Source: DASVCS01 sp036381495 (GTDB taxonomy: Bacteria; Gemmatimonadota; Gemmatimonadetes; Longimicrobiales; RSA9). From it: a stretch of DNA of 64,000 nucleotides. The position numbers and the translations under genes were made by a program. Below the pieces are notes generated by a model, which did no database searches, was not told the origin of the DNA, and was given only the letters and a program-made list of their open reading frames with translations. Below are positions 43,419 through 51,625 of this stretch, one piece after another. The stretch lies in assembly GCA_036381495.1 (NCBI GenBank), contig DASVCS010000093.1, positions 53,749-117,748 of the forward strand, read 5' to 3'. Within the stretch, counting starts at the first letter, position 1. Every line of letters starts with the position of its first letter.

Positions 43419-43561
43419 TCCCGAGCCCGGGTGCACCCTTCGCGTTTCGAGTTTCCCGCCCCGCGCCGGGAACGGGTGGGGACGCGCACGAATCGGAACC
43501 GAAACACGCTGTGATCAGCGGGCCTGGTATGGGCCCCCGGGGTGCTTCGGACCGATTCGAC

Positions 43562-43999
43562 CTACTCGATGCGAGCCAGCGTGTGGGTGTAGCGGTCGCA
43601 GCAGGGGTCGATCAGGAGCAGCGTGTCCGTGGCCGCGAGTCGCGCGGTCTGATGGTCGATTCCGGGGTCGAAGGGGAAGATGGAGAGCGGGTGGGCGTAA
43701 TGCAGGCGGAGGCTCGGAGGCGCGTTCGCGGTCGTTTTCGGGACCGCGTCCAGTATCAGCCGGTCCTGGCGTCGGTCATCGCGATAGATGTCGACGGTCC
43801 CATCTCGCTGGAAGTAGAAGATCGCGCTGAAGCCCTCGGAGGCCGGGTCCATCCGGATGCCGGTGATGCCGCCGGTCGAGGAGATCCAGCGCCAGGGCCC
43901 GTGAAGCGGACGGCGCGACGATTGGGCGGCCGGGGCGGTGCATGCGTCGGCGCGGAGCGCGGCGAGCAGGACTGCTGTGGCGAGGAGGATGCGTTGCAT
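43562..43999 (-). CDS. Hypothetical secreted protein
   Basis: A 145-residue protein with an N-terminal hydrophobic segment (MQRILLATAVLLAALRADAC) that may be a signal peptide or lipobox. A domain with GPWRWISSTGGITG and FSAIFYFQRDGTVDIYRDD follows; the G-x-W start and strand pattern recall lipocalin-like or META-like small barrels, but I am not certain. The start at 43999 was chosen over a longer frame for the signal and a CCTCC/GGAGG-like site. It converges with the phosphodiesterase. No function can be assigned. Confidence 0.5.
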   Translation of the reverse strand: MQRILLATAVLLAALRADACTAPAAQSSRRPLHGPWRWISSTGGITGIRMDPASEGFSAIFYFQRDGTVDIYRDDRRQDRLILDAVPKTTANAPPSLRLHYAHPLSIFPFDPGIDHQTARLAATDTLLLIDPCCDRYTHTLARIE

Positions 44000-44218
44000 C
44001 GCGTTCGCGGCGGCTCGGGTGTGCGGGCGTCCGCGCCGGGTCGCGGATCGCCGGTGCGGGGTCCCCTCGGGCTGGAACCGCGAACCTCGTGCCCGACGTG
44101 CGCGCGCGGGGGCGGTCGGCACCCCTGGGGGCCGCGCCGGTGGTCGGCCGGCGGAGCACGGGCAGGCGGCGTGCGGCCGCTCCGAGCGGCGAACCGAAGC
44201 GTTCACGCGGATCCGCGC

Positions 44219-45400
44219 TCATGCGGTCCGGAGCGTGATGGAAGGTGCGTCCGGCGGCGTAGTGCGAGCGCGCTCCCCGGGGTGCAGGCGGAACCAGCGC
44301 GCGATCAGCAGGATCTCGGCGACTCGGTCGGGCTCGACGGCCAGGGAGGACGGGTCGGGCGCGCGGAACACCTGCCGTGCTCGTGCGGCGAGGCGTTGGT
44401 GGTCGGCGGGGCTGTGCGGGAGCGGCAGCTCGTCCCGAATGGTGCCGCGACGGATCAGGTACACCCGAGCGTCGCCCGCGTGACCCGGGACGGTGTAGAG
44501 GAACGACAGGTCTTCAATCGCGCCACGGAGCGCGAGCAGTTCCTGGCGGACGGCTTCGAGGCGCGCAATGCGGTCGCGGAGCGACGCGGCGTACTCGAAC
44601 TGGAGCCGTTCCGCGGCGGCGTGCATCCGTTCGCGGAGGAGCTGGAGCGGGCGGTCGGCATCGCCTTCGAGGAACCTGCGTGCGAGTTCGACCTGTTCGG
44701 CGTATGAACTTCGGGTGCATCCGGCGGCGCAGGGCGCGAGGCAGCGGCGGAGCTCGGGGCGTATGCACCGGGGCGGCGGCTGGTAGCCGAACAGATCGAT
44801 CTGGTCGGCAAACCGGATCGGAGTCGAGGCGGTGCAGTCGCGGAGCTGGAGCACGTCCGCGATCTCGCGGACCGCGTCGTGCACGCGGCGCTGTCCCCGG
44901 AACGGACCGTAGTAGAGCGCGCCATCCTCGGAGACGGTGCCGGTCACGAGCAGGCGCGGCGCGGCCTCGCGCGTCAATTTGATGAAACAGTGTTGGCGAT
45001 CACGTTTGTGCTCGACGTTGTACAGCGGCCGCCAGCGCCGGATCTGTTGGAGCTCGCCGAGGAGCGCCGCGAATTCGCTCGGCGTGTAGTCCCACTCGAT
45101 GCGCCGGGTGTTGGCAATGATCTCGGCGGCCTTTTCGCCGCGCGGGGCGCGGAAGTACGAGAGCAGGCGCGTGCGGATGCGGATCGATTTGCCGACGTAG
45201 AGCACGCTGTCCTCCGGTCCGAGCATGCGATAGATGCCCGGCCGGTTCTCCGCGTGGGCGCGGATGTGGGCGCGTAGCCTCTGCCGGTGGCCGGCGCGCG
45301 GTGCGGCTGCCGCGGGGCTCTGGCGAGCGCCCGGCGGCGTCGCGGTTGGACCGGCCGGATGGCGTGGCGCATCGAGACGGGCGGGGGCGTCGGCCGACAT
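44219..45400 (-). CDS. UvrC/Cho-like GIY-YIG excision nuclease without RNase H domain
   Basis: A 393-residue homologue of the N-terminal half of UvrC. It has a GIY-YIG nuclease (PGIYRMLGPEDSVLYVGKS, residues 54-72), the UvrC cysteine cluster CLAPCAAGC, and a UVR (UvrB-binding) helix QFEYAASLRDRIARLEAVRQ. The C-terminal RNase H-like endonuclease and HhH domains of full UvrC are absent; the remaining ~100 residues are different. This is the Cho architecture: 3' incision in nucleotide excision repair. The first ~45 residues are Ala/Pro/Arg-rich and may be an overextension. It lies 6 bp after mutM. Confidence 0.85.
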   Translation of the reverse strand: MSADAPARLDAPRHPAGPTATPPGARQSPAAAAPRAGHRQRLRAHIRAHAENRPGIYRMLGPEDSVLYVGKSIRIRTRLLSYFRAPRGEKAAEIIANTRRIEWDYTPSEFAALLGELQQIRRWRPLYNVEHKRDRQHCFIKLTREAAPRLLVTGTVSEDGALYYGPFRGQRRVHDAVREIADVLQLRDCTASTPIRFADQIDLFGYQPPPRCIRPELRRCLAPCAAGCTRSSYAEQVELARRFLEGDADRPLQLLRERMHAAAERLQFEYAASLRDRIARLEAVRQELLALRGAIEDLSFLYTVPGHAGDARVYLIRRGTIRDELPLPHSPADHQRLAARARQVFRAPDPSSLAVEPDRVAEILLIARWFRLHPGERARTTPPDAPSITLRTA

Positions 45401-45406
45401 CTCGCC

Positions 45407-46231
45407 TCAGCGTTGGCAGTGCGGGCAGAAGAACGCGGAGCGATTGCTCAGCACGAGTCGCTCGATCGGAGTGCCGCAGACGGGGCAAGGGCGCCCGGCA
45501 CGACCGTAGACGCGCAGTCGAGGCTCGAAGCCGCCCTCTTCGCCGCTGGCATCGCGGTAATCGCTGAACGTGGTGCCGCGTGCGGTGATCGCCTCTTCGA
45601 GCACGTCCCGGAGCGCGTCACGGAGACGCGAGGCCTCGGACCGGGTGAGCGAATTCGCGGGACGCGCCGGGTGGATGCCGGCACGGAAGAGCGCCTCGTT
45701 CGCGTAGATGTTCCCGATCCCGGCGACGTGCCGCTGATCCAGCAGCCAGTTGCGGATGGGCGACCGCGAAGCCCGGGTCAGTGCGTGCAGGCGGTCGGCC
45801 GTGAACGTCTTCGAGAGGGGTTCGACGCCGAGCGCGCGATCCCGTTCCGCCCACGACTCGGGCGTGTGCAGCTCGATGCGGCCGAAGCGGCGGACGTCAT
45901 CGTAGAGGATCTCGCGGCCATCGTCCAGAGAGAAGCGGACGGCCACGTGGCGCATCCCTTGGGCGCGCGGCGAGTCACTGACGATGAGTCGCCCCGTCAT
46001 CCCGAGATTGACCACCAGCCGCTCGTCGTCATCGAGCGTGAAGACGACGTTCTTGCCGCGCCGGCCGACGCCGGTGATCCGACGTCCCCGGAGTCCGGCC
46101 GCGAGCGTGGCGGCCGTCAGGGGCGCGGCAAGCACGTCCGCGTGGCGGACCCGAACATGCGTGATGGCGCGACCTGCGACGCGACGTCGCAGATCGCGGA
46201 CAATGGTTTCCGCTTCAGGGAGCTCCGGCAT
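45407..46231 (-). CDS. mutM: Formamidopyrimidine-DNA glycosylase (MutM/Fpg)
   Basis: A 274-residue bifunctional glycosylase/AP lyase that removes 8-oxoguanine and ring-opened purines. The catalytic N-terminus PELPE (mature Pro1, Glu2) is intact, and the helix-two-turn-helix has VAGIGNIYANEALF. The C-terminal zinc finger CPVCGTPIERL...CPHC is complete. Lys57-like and other conserved residues fit. The start overlaps the end of purD by 17 bp, and the Cho-like nuclease follows, so two repair enzymes share a transcript with a purine gene. Confidence 0.95.
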   Translation of the reverse strand: MPELPEAETIVRDLRRRVAGRAITHVRVRHADVLAAPLTAATLAAGLRGRRITGVGRRGKNVVFTLDDDERLVVNLGMTGRLIVSDSPRAQGMRHVAVRFSLDDGREILYDDVRRFGRIELHTPESWAERDRALGVEPLSKTFTADRLHALTRASRSPIRNWLLDQRHVAGIGNIYANEALFRAGIHPARPANSLTRSEASRLRDALRDVLEEAITARGTTFSDYRDASGEEGGFEPRLRVYGRAGRPCPVCGTPIERLVLSNRSAFFCPHCQR

Positions 46232-47504
46232 GACGTTCCAGCTCCCGCCAGCCGATGTCCCGGCGGTACTGCTTTCCTTCGAAGGTGATGGCCTCCGCCG
46301 CGGCGCGGCTGCGTTCCGCGGCGGAGGCGATGTCCGGCGCGACGGCGGTCACCGCGAGGACGCGGCCGCCGCTGGTCACGAGCCGGTCATCCTCGCGTGC
46401 GGTACCCGCGTGGAACACGAGGAGGTCCTCCGCCTGCGCGACGGCCGCGGGGATCGTGATCGGCGCGCCCTTCCGGTACGCGCCCGGATAGCCGGCGGCG
46501 GCCAGGACGGTGGTGAGCGCCGCGCCCTCGTGCCATTCGAGGGTGGACGTCGTGATGGTATCGCCTCGCGCGATGGCGAGCATCGGCTCGAGCAGGGAGG
46601 AACGGAGCAGCGGGAGCAGCGCCTGCGTCTCCGGATCGCCGAAGCGCGCATTGAACTCGACGACGCGCGGCCCCTCGTCGGTGAGCATGAGCCCGGCGTA
46701 GAGGAGGCCCTGGAAGGGGCGTCCGTCTTCGCGCAGCGCCGCGAGGGTCGGGAGCAGGATCTCGCGACGGATCCGCTCGATCAGTGCATCATCGATCCGG
46801 GACACGGGGGCGTAGGCGCCCATCCCGCCGGTGTTCGGTCCGGTATCGCCCTCGCCGATGCGTTTGTAGTCCTGGGCGGGGAGCATGGGCAGCGCATCGC
46901 GGCCATCGGTCAGGGCGAAGACCGACAGCTCCTCGCCCTGCATGAACGCTTCGATCACGACCTCACCGCCGGCCGCGCCGAAGGTGCGGTCGCGCAGCAT
47001 GCTGCCCACCGCGCTGAGCGCCTCGGCCTCGGTTTCACAGACCACGGCGCCCTTGCCCGCAGCGAGGCCGGATGCCTTGACGACGATCGGCGCGCCGTGC
47101 TCGCGGATGAACGCCTCGGCCGGCTCCGGCTCGGTGAAGGTCTCGAATGGCGCGGTCGGCACGCCGGCCCGGCGCATGAGCGCTTTGGCGTACGCCTTGG
47201 AGGCCTCGATGGCCGTCGCCTCGCGCGAGGGGCCGAAGACGGCGAGGCCGCGGCGCACGAAGGCATCGGCGATGCCGGCGGCGAGCGGCGCCTCGGGGCC
47301 GACGACGGTGAGGTCGACACCGTTGGCGTCGGCCCAGGCGGCGAGCGCCGGGACGTCGGTCGGGTCGAGCGGGAGCGCGGTCGCCAGCTCGGCGGTGCCG
47401 CCGTTGCCGCGAGTGATGAAGAACTCGGCGGCGGGAGCATCCCGTTGCAGTTTCCAGAGGAGTGCGTGCTCCCGACCGCCGTGTCCGATGATGAGGATTT
47501 TCAT
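46215..47504 (-). CDS. purD: Phosphoribosylamine-glycine ligase (PurD)
   Basis: A 429-residue ATP-grasp ligase, the second step of de novo purine synthesis (phosphoribosylamine + glycine to GAR). N-terminal MKILIIGHGGREHALLWKL, the ATP-grasp strand GAPIVVKASGLAAGKGAVV, and the signature RFGDPETQALLPLL are present. The ATG was taken at MKIL; a TTG three codons earlier gives a longer start. It is preceded by an M48 peptidase gene 11 bp away. The C-terminus overlaps mutM. Confidence 0.96.
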   Translation of the reverse strand: MKILIIGHGGREHALLWKLQRDAPAAEFFITRGNGGTAELATALPLDPTDVPALAAWADANGVDLTVVGPEAPLAAGIADAFVRRGLAVFGPSREATAIEASKAYAKALMRRAGVPTAPFETFTEPEPAEAFIREHGAPIVVKASGLAAGKGAVVCETEAEALSAVGSMLRDRTFGAAGGEVVIEAFMQGEELSVFALTDGRDALPMLPAQDYKRIGEGDTGPNTGGMGAYAPVSRIDDALIERIRREILLPTLAALREDGRPFQGLLYAGLMLTDEGPRVVEFNARFGDPETQALLPLLRSSLLEPMLAIARGDTITTSTLEWHEGAALTTVLAAAGYPGAYRKGAPITIPAAVAQAEDLLVFHAGTAREDDRLVTSGGRVLAVTAVAPDIASAAERSRAAAEAITFEGKQYRRDIGWRELERHAGAP

Positions 47505-47515
47505 ACCGGCCAAAG

Positions 47516-48511
47516 TTAAGGCCGGCGGAACCCTTCGGCAAAGGCATCGCGTGCGCGCCGCGCGGCGTTGCCGACCTGACTGCCGACCTGGTTGACGATC
47601 GAGCGCGCGTCCTCGGCGTATGCGCGCATGGCGGCGGCCAGGTCCTCCGTGTAGGCGCGTCGTTCGTCGCCGCGCCGGCGGTAGGAGCCGCGCAGGATCC
47701 GGTCGTACTCGCCCGCCTCGATCCAGTCGCGCAGTTCGGCGGCGCGGAGGACGTGGAAGGGGTGCGTGGAAACCATGAGGTTCAGCACCTTGAAGACGGA
47801 GTCGGCGACATCTCCGCCCTGGCGGTACTCATCGGCCTGCTGGAGGAACTCGTTGAGGTCGGTCTCTTCCGGTGAGCCGCCGCCGGCGAGCTTGAGCATG
47901 GCGCGGAGCGGGGCCTCGGGGTTCTGGACGGCGAGCAGCCCGGCGCGGTCGGAGGAAAGCTCGCTCTTGCGCCCCCATTCGAGGAGCGCGATGAGGACGG
48001 CGCGCGCGGCGAGGCCGACGATCGGGAAGCCCTGCTGCGCGAGGCGGATGAGGATCACGGTCATCGTGCGGTAGAGCACGTGTCCGGACAGGATGTGGCC
48101 CAGCTCGTGGCCGAGGATGTAGCTCAGCTCCTCCTCGTCCAGCAGGGCTACGGCGCCGGAATTGAGGACGATGAAGGGCCGGTTCATGCCGTACGCCCCG
48201 GCGTTGACGAGGGGCGTCTGTGAGATGAACAGCTCGTAGTGCTCGGGCGAATCGAGCGTCTCGAGCACTTCGAGATAGCGCTGGTGGATGCGGGGGAACT
48301 GCTTCTCCGAGACGCGGACGGCGTTCGCCTGGAACGCCAGCCGGATCGGTTTCTCACCGAACAGGCCGAAGATCTTCTTCAGGATTTCGTCGAAGCCGGG
48401 GACGCGCCGGAGCGCCGCGAGCGCCGCGCGGTCGGCGGGGTGTTCCCAGGAATCCGGCGAGATCTCGTGGAGGACACGGCGTGGTGGGCGGACGTCGGTG
48501 GCATCGGGCAT
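47516..48511 (-). CDS. M48-family zinc metallopeptidase
   Basis: A 331-residue peptidase with the zinc motif HELGHILSGH (HExxH), followed by a downstream Glu in SELSSDRAG (third ligand), and hydrophobic stretches around the active site (TVILIRLAQQGFPIVGLAARAVLIALL). There is no signal peptide. The motif VNAGAYGMNRPFIVLNSGAV is typical of the family's substrate cleft. M48 enzymes include membrane-protein quality-control peptidases such as HtpX. It sits between a small coiled-coil membrane protein and purD, with short gaps, and is likely co-transcribed. Confidence 0.88.
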   Translation of the reverse strand: MPDATDVRPPRRVLHEISPDSWEHPADRAALAALRRVPGFDEILKKIFGLFGEKPIRLAFQANAVRVSEKQFPRIHQRYLEVLETLDSPEHYELFISQTPLVNAGAYGMNRPFIVLNSGAVALLDEEELSYILGHELGHILSGHVLYRTMTVILIRLAQQGFPIVGLAARAVLIALLEWGRKSELSSDRAGLLAVQNPEAPLRAMLKLAGGGSPEETDLNEFLQQADEYRQGGDVADSVFKVLNLMVSTHPFHVLRAAELRDWIEAGEYDRILRGSYRRRGDERRAYTEDLAAAMRAYAEDARSIVNQVGSQVGNAARRARDAFAEGFRRP

Positions 48512-48550
48512 GGTCGTGCTCCGGGTCGAGGATCGCTGTGTGGTCGCTCG

Positions 48551-48880
48551 CTACGGGCGCGCGGCGGCGCGGGCGCCCGGCTCTCCGGCGTTCGCCCGAG
48601 GTGCGGCCGAGCCGACCAGACGCGACGGCTCCTCGCCCGCCAGGAGCGAGTCCACGAATGCCTGGCGTTCGACGAGGGCGTGCACTTCGGCCTCGAGCGC
48701 GTGCACCGCGTTGCGCAATGCTTCGAGGCCCTCCGGGTCCGGCTCGGCACGCTGCTCCCGCAACCGTTGCTCGAGCACCGCTGCAAGGCGCCGGCTCAAC
48801 GGGAAGAGCAGGATGAACCCGCCGACGATCATTGCGAGCAGGAGCGTGAAGATCATCCCGGCCAGGGCAGTCTCATCCAC
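48551..48880 (-). CDS. Small coiled-coil membrane protein
   Basis: A 109-residue protein: one N-terminal helix (GMIFTLLLAMIVGGFILLFPL), then a charged coiled-coil (~30-75, RLREQRAEPDPEGLEALRNAVHALEAEVH region), and a Pro/Ala-rich tail. The GTG start follows GGAGG by 5 bases. It lies 39 bp before the M48 peptidase gene and may be its membrane partner. Its promoter region contains the G-rich repeats at 48951-48986. No family is recognised. Confidence 0.6.
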   Translation of the reverse strand: MDETALAGMIFTLLLAMIVGGFILLFPLSRRLAAVLEQRLREQRAEPDPEGLEALRNAVHALEAEVHALVERQAFVDSLLAGEEPSRLVGSAAPRANAGEPGARAAARP

Positions 48881-49141
48881 GAGGGCCTCCGTGAGAATGG
48901 GCGAATGGGTACCCGTTTGCTACGGTGGCGGGGTGGGGAAGGTTTCATGTTGGGGCTGGGGCTGGGGCTAGGGCTGGGGCTGGGGATTGCCCGGGAGGGG
49001 GTGCGGTGGAGGAGGGAAGGCCCGGGCATGGCCGGGAACGGCCGGGAGCGGGAGCGGGAACGTTTACGTTTACGGGATCGGGCCGCGCACGCGCTCGCGC
49101 ACGGAAAGGTGATCGGCCGGCCGAGGTCGCTGTTGTCGTGA
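48881..49141. other. Low-complexity G-rich intergenic region
   Basis: About 260 bp between two minus-strand genes without a supported coding sequence. It holds the GGGGCT repeat tract and other short repeats (GGAGCGGGAGCGGG and TTTACGTTTACG near 49050). It includes the upstream region of the coiled-coil membrane protein. Confidence 0.5.
48951..48986 (+). repeat. GGGGCT tandem repeat, G-quadruplex-capable
   Basis: Six G3-G4 runs separated by CT or CTA: an imperfect array of GGGGCT units on the plus strand. This pattern meets the usual G-quadruplex rule (four runs of at least three G with short loops). On the minus strand, the coding strand of the flanking genes, it is C-rich. Confidence 0.75.
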
Positions 49142-50293
49142 TCAATCCGCGAGCGCCTGATCGAGGTCCGCGATGAGGTCATCGGCATCCTCGATGCCGA
49201 CGGAGAGGCGCACGAGGGAGTCGGTGATGCCCATGGCGGCGCGGCGTTCCGGGGGCACGGCGGCGTGCGTCTGGACGGCGGGGAGGCCGATCAGGCTCTC
49301 GACGCCGCCGAGGCTCTCGGCGAGTGCGAAGATGCGCGTGCGTTCGAGCACCTTCCGTGCGCGTTCCGCCGAGCCCAGCTCCATGCTGATCATCCCGCTG
49401 AACCCCCGCATCTGGCGGCGGGCCAGCTCGTGCTGCGGGTGAGAGGGAAGCCCCGGATAGTAGACGCGCTCGACCCGCGGATGCGCTTCGAGGAACTCCG
49501 CGATGCGCTGGCCGTTGCGGTTGTGCGCCTCCATGCGGAGGTGCAGCGTCTTGGTGCCGCGCAGGATGAGCCAGGAGTCCCACGGCCCGGGGATCGCGCC
49601 GACGGCCTTCTGCATGAAGTGGAGGTCGGCGGCGATGTCATCGTCGTTGGTCAGGACGATGCCGCCGATGACGTCCGAATGGCCGTTCAGGTACTTGGTG
49701 CTCGAGTGGACCACGATGGTCGCGCCGAGTTCGAGCGGCCGGGTGTTGTAGGGCGAGGCGAAGGTATTGTCGACGGAGAGGTGGATCCCGGCGTCGCGGG
49801 CGACGGCGGCGACGGCCGCGATGTCGCAGATGCGCATCATCGGATTCGTCGGCGTCTCGAGGTGGATCAGCCGGGTGTTGGGCCGGATCGCGCGGGTGAC
49901 GTTCTCGGGGTCGCGCGTGTCGATGAACGTGAATTCGATGCCGAGCCGGGCGAGGACCTGCATGAACATGCGGGTCGTGCCGCCGTAGACGTTCTCCTCG
50001 CTGATGACGTGGTCGCCGGCGGAGAGGCGCTTGACGACGGCTTCGATGGCGGCGAGGCCGCTGGCGAAGGCGATGCCGTGCCGGGCGCCTTCGAGCGCGG
50101 CGATGTTGGCTTCCATCGCCTCGCGGGTCGGGTTCTGGACGCGAGCGTACTCGTAGCCGCCGCGGGGCTTTCCGAGCGCCTCCTGCACGTACGTGGAGGT
50201 CTGGTAGACGGGCGGCATGACGGCGCCCGTGATCGGGTCGGGCGTCTGGCCGGCGTGAACGGCGCGTGTACCGAAGTGCTGCGAGCGATCCAT
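49142..50293 (-). CDS. Cystathionine gamma-synthase/lyase family enzyme
   Basis: A 383-residue PLP enzyme of the trans-sulfuration family. It has HAGQTPDPITGAVMPPVYQTSTY (N-terminal signature), YEYARVQNPTREAMEANIA, FASGLAAIEAVV, and the PLP lysine in VHSSTKYLNGHSD (Lys200). It could be cystathionine gamma-synthase (methionine synthesis) or gamma-lyase (cysteine synthesis); the sequence fits both. The start at ATG 50293 is preferred; a TTG five codons upstream is possible. The first paralogue is at 25403. It stands apart from neighbours, with the G-rich region downstream. Confidence 0.9.
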   Translation of the reverse strand: MDRSQHFGTRAVHAGQTPDPITGAVMPPVYQTSTYVQEALGKPRGGYEYARVQNPTREAMEANIAALEGARHGIAFASGLAAIEAVVKRLSAGDHVISEENVYGGTTRMFMQVLARLGIEFTFIDTRDPENVTRAIRPNTRLIHLETPTNPMMRICDIAAVAAVARDAGIHLSVDNTFASPYNTRPLELGATIVVHSSTKYLNGHSDVIGGIVLTNDDDIAADLHFMQKAVGAIPGPWDSWLILRGTKTLHLRMEAHNRNGQRIAEFLEAHPRVERVYYPGLPSHPQHELARRQMRGFSGMISMELGSAERARKVLERTRIFALAESLGGVESLIGLPAVQTHAAVPPERRAAMGITDSLVRLSVGIEDADDLIADLDQALAD

Positions 50294-50512
50294 GGGATTC
50301 AGGTCCAAAGGACAAAGGTGTGCCAGCGCACGGCGGATAAGGTAGGCGGCCCGGTGGTGGGCGGCAACGGTTGTGCGCGGGGCCGGCGGATTCGGGTCCG
50401 CCGGTGGTCGCGCGTGGCGAGCGAGGGTGGAACGAATCCGCGGTCCCTGGTATCATGACGGGCTGCTCGGGCTGGGCTGCGCGCCTGCGCAGGAGGATCG
50501 AGGGAGGGGCTG

Positions 50513-51349
50513 TTGACGGAACCTTTGTTACACCACGATCGGGTCGCCGCGGCGGAAGGCGCTGCGCCGGGATGCTGGCTGTTCGTGCTCCACGGGATCT
50601 ACGGCGCGGGCCGGAACTGGTCGACGGTGATGCGGCGGGTGGTGCGGGAGCGCCCGGACTGGGGCGCCGAGCTGGTGGACCTGCGGGAGCACGGCGGTTC
50701 GCGCGGTTTCGCGCCGCCACACACGCTGGCCGCGGCGGCGGATGACGTGTGGCGTCTGGCGCGGCACCTGGGTGTCGGACCGGACGCGATCCTGGGCCAT
50801 TCGTTCGGTGGCAAGGTGGCGCTGCTGTACGCGCGCCGGCACGGCGGAGTCCGCCAGCTCTGGGTGGTGGACTCGACGCCCGCGGCGCGGTCGCCGGATG
50901 GGAGCGCAGTGGCCATGCTGGCGGTCCTGCGGCGCACGCCGGGCCCGTTCCCATCGCGCGATGCCGCAGTGCGTGCGCTCGAGCGGGAAGGCATCGAGCG
51001 GCCGGTTGCGCAGTGGATGGCGACGAACGTCGAGCCGGCGGATGGGGTGTACCGCTGGCGGCTGGATCTCGACGTGATGCAGGCGCTCCTCGATGACTTC
51101 TTCCGCACGGATCTCTGGGACGTCGTGGAATCGCCGCCCGTGGGGCTCGACCTGCACTTCGTGAAGGCGGAGCGGTCGAGCGTGCTGGACGCGGCGGCGT
51201 GCGCGCGGATCGAGGCCGCGGGGCGCCGGACGGGCCGGGTATTCCTGCACCGCGTGAGCGGCGGGCACTGGCTCAATGCGGACAATCCGGCCGCACTCGT
51301 GGAGTTGCTCACGAGGTCGCTGCCGGGCGCCGAGACTGTGGAGGGCTAG
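50513..51349 (+). CDS. Alpha/beta-fold hydrolase
   Basis: A 278-residue hydrolase with the oxyanion region FVLHGIYGAGRNW, the nucleophile elbow ILGHSFGGKVAL (GxSxG, Ser near residue 98), and a late His in VSGGHWLNADNPAALVELL. The pattern resembles YbfF/menH-like esterases; the substrate is unknown. A TTG start is used because a GGGAGGGG site is well placed and no ATG lies near. The TAG stop is formed by the CTAG that borders repeat copy B1. It precedes glmM by about 275 bp, which hold the tandem repeats. Confidence 0.8.
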   Translation: MTEPLLHHDRVAAAEGAAPGCWLFVLHGIYGAGRNWSTVMRRVVRERPDWGAELVDLREHGGSRGFAPPHTLAAAADDVWRLARHLGVGPDAILGHSFGGKVALLYARRHGGVRQLWVVDSTPAARSPDGSAVAMLAVLRRTPGPFPSRDAAVRALEREGIERPVAQWMATNVEPADGVYRWRLDLDVMQALLDDFFRTDLWDVVESPPVGLDLHFVKAERSSVLDAAACARIEAAGRRTGRVFLHRVSGGHWLNADNPAALVELLTRSLPGAETVEG

Positions 51350-51442
51350 CGCGGCTGCCGCATCAGTCGGGAGTCGTGGGCACCGGCCGCGAGCGCACGG
51401 CGGGCGGCCGAGTCGCTTCGGACCGACGGACTAGGCGCTCTA
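51346..51442 (+). repeat. Interspersed ~95-bp repeat, copy B1 (MITE-like)
   Basis: It runs CTAG-CGCGG to GCGCT-CTA, with GGGAGTCGTGGG, GGGCGGCCGAG and TCGGACCGACGG inside. The left CTAG holds the TAG stop of the hydrolase gene (51347-51349). It abuts copy B2; the shared CTAA (51440-51443) ends one and begins the next. Confidence 0.7.
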
Positions 51443-51537
51443 AAACGGCTGTGGCGTCACTTCGGAGCCGTGCGCGCCCGCGGTACGAGCGCGGCGAGTG
51501 GCCGCGCGGCTGCGAACCCGCGGGTGAACCGCTCTAG
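51438..51537 (+). repeat. Interspersed ~95-bp repeat, copy B2 (MITE-like)
   Basis: Second copy of a tandem pair: CTAA-AACGG ... CCGCT-CTAG, with CTTCGGAGCCGTG, GTGGCCGCGCGG and CGAACCCGCGGG in the same order as copies A and D. It ends about 90 bp before the glmM start. Confidence 0.75.
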
Positions 51538-51625
51538 ACGGCCGAGCCCCGGGCTCGGGCCGAGCGGGGCGGCGGGCGGCAGGGCTCGGGAGTGGACGGG
51601 ATCGGGATCCGTGGAGGATCGAGGT

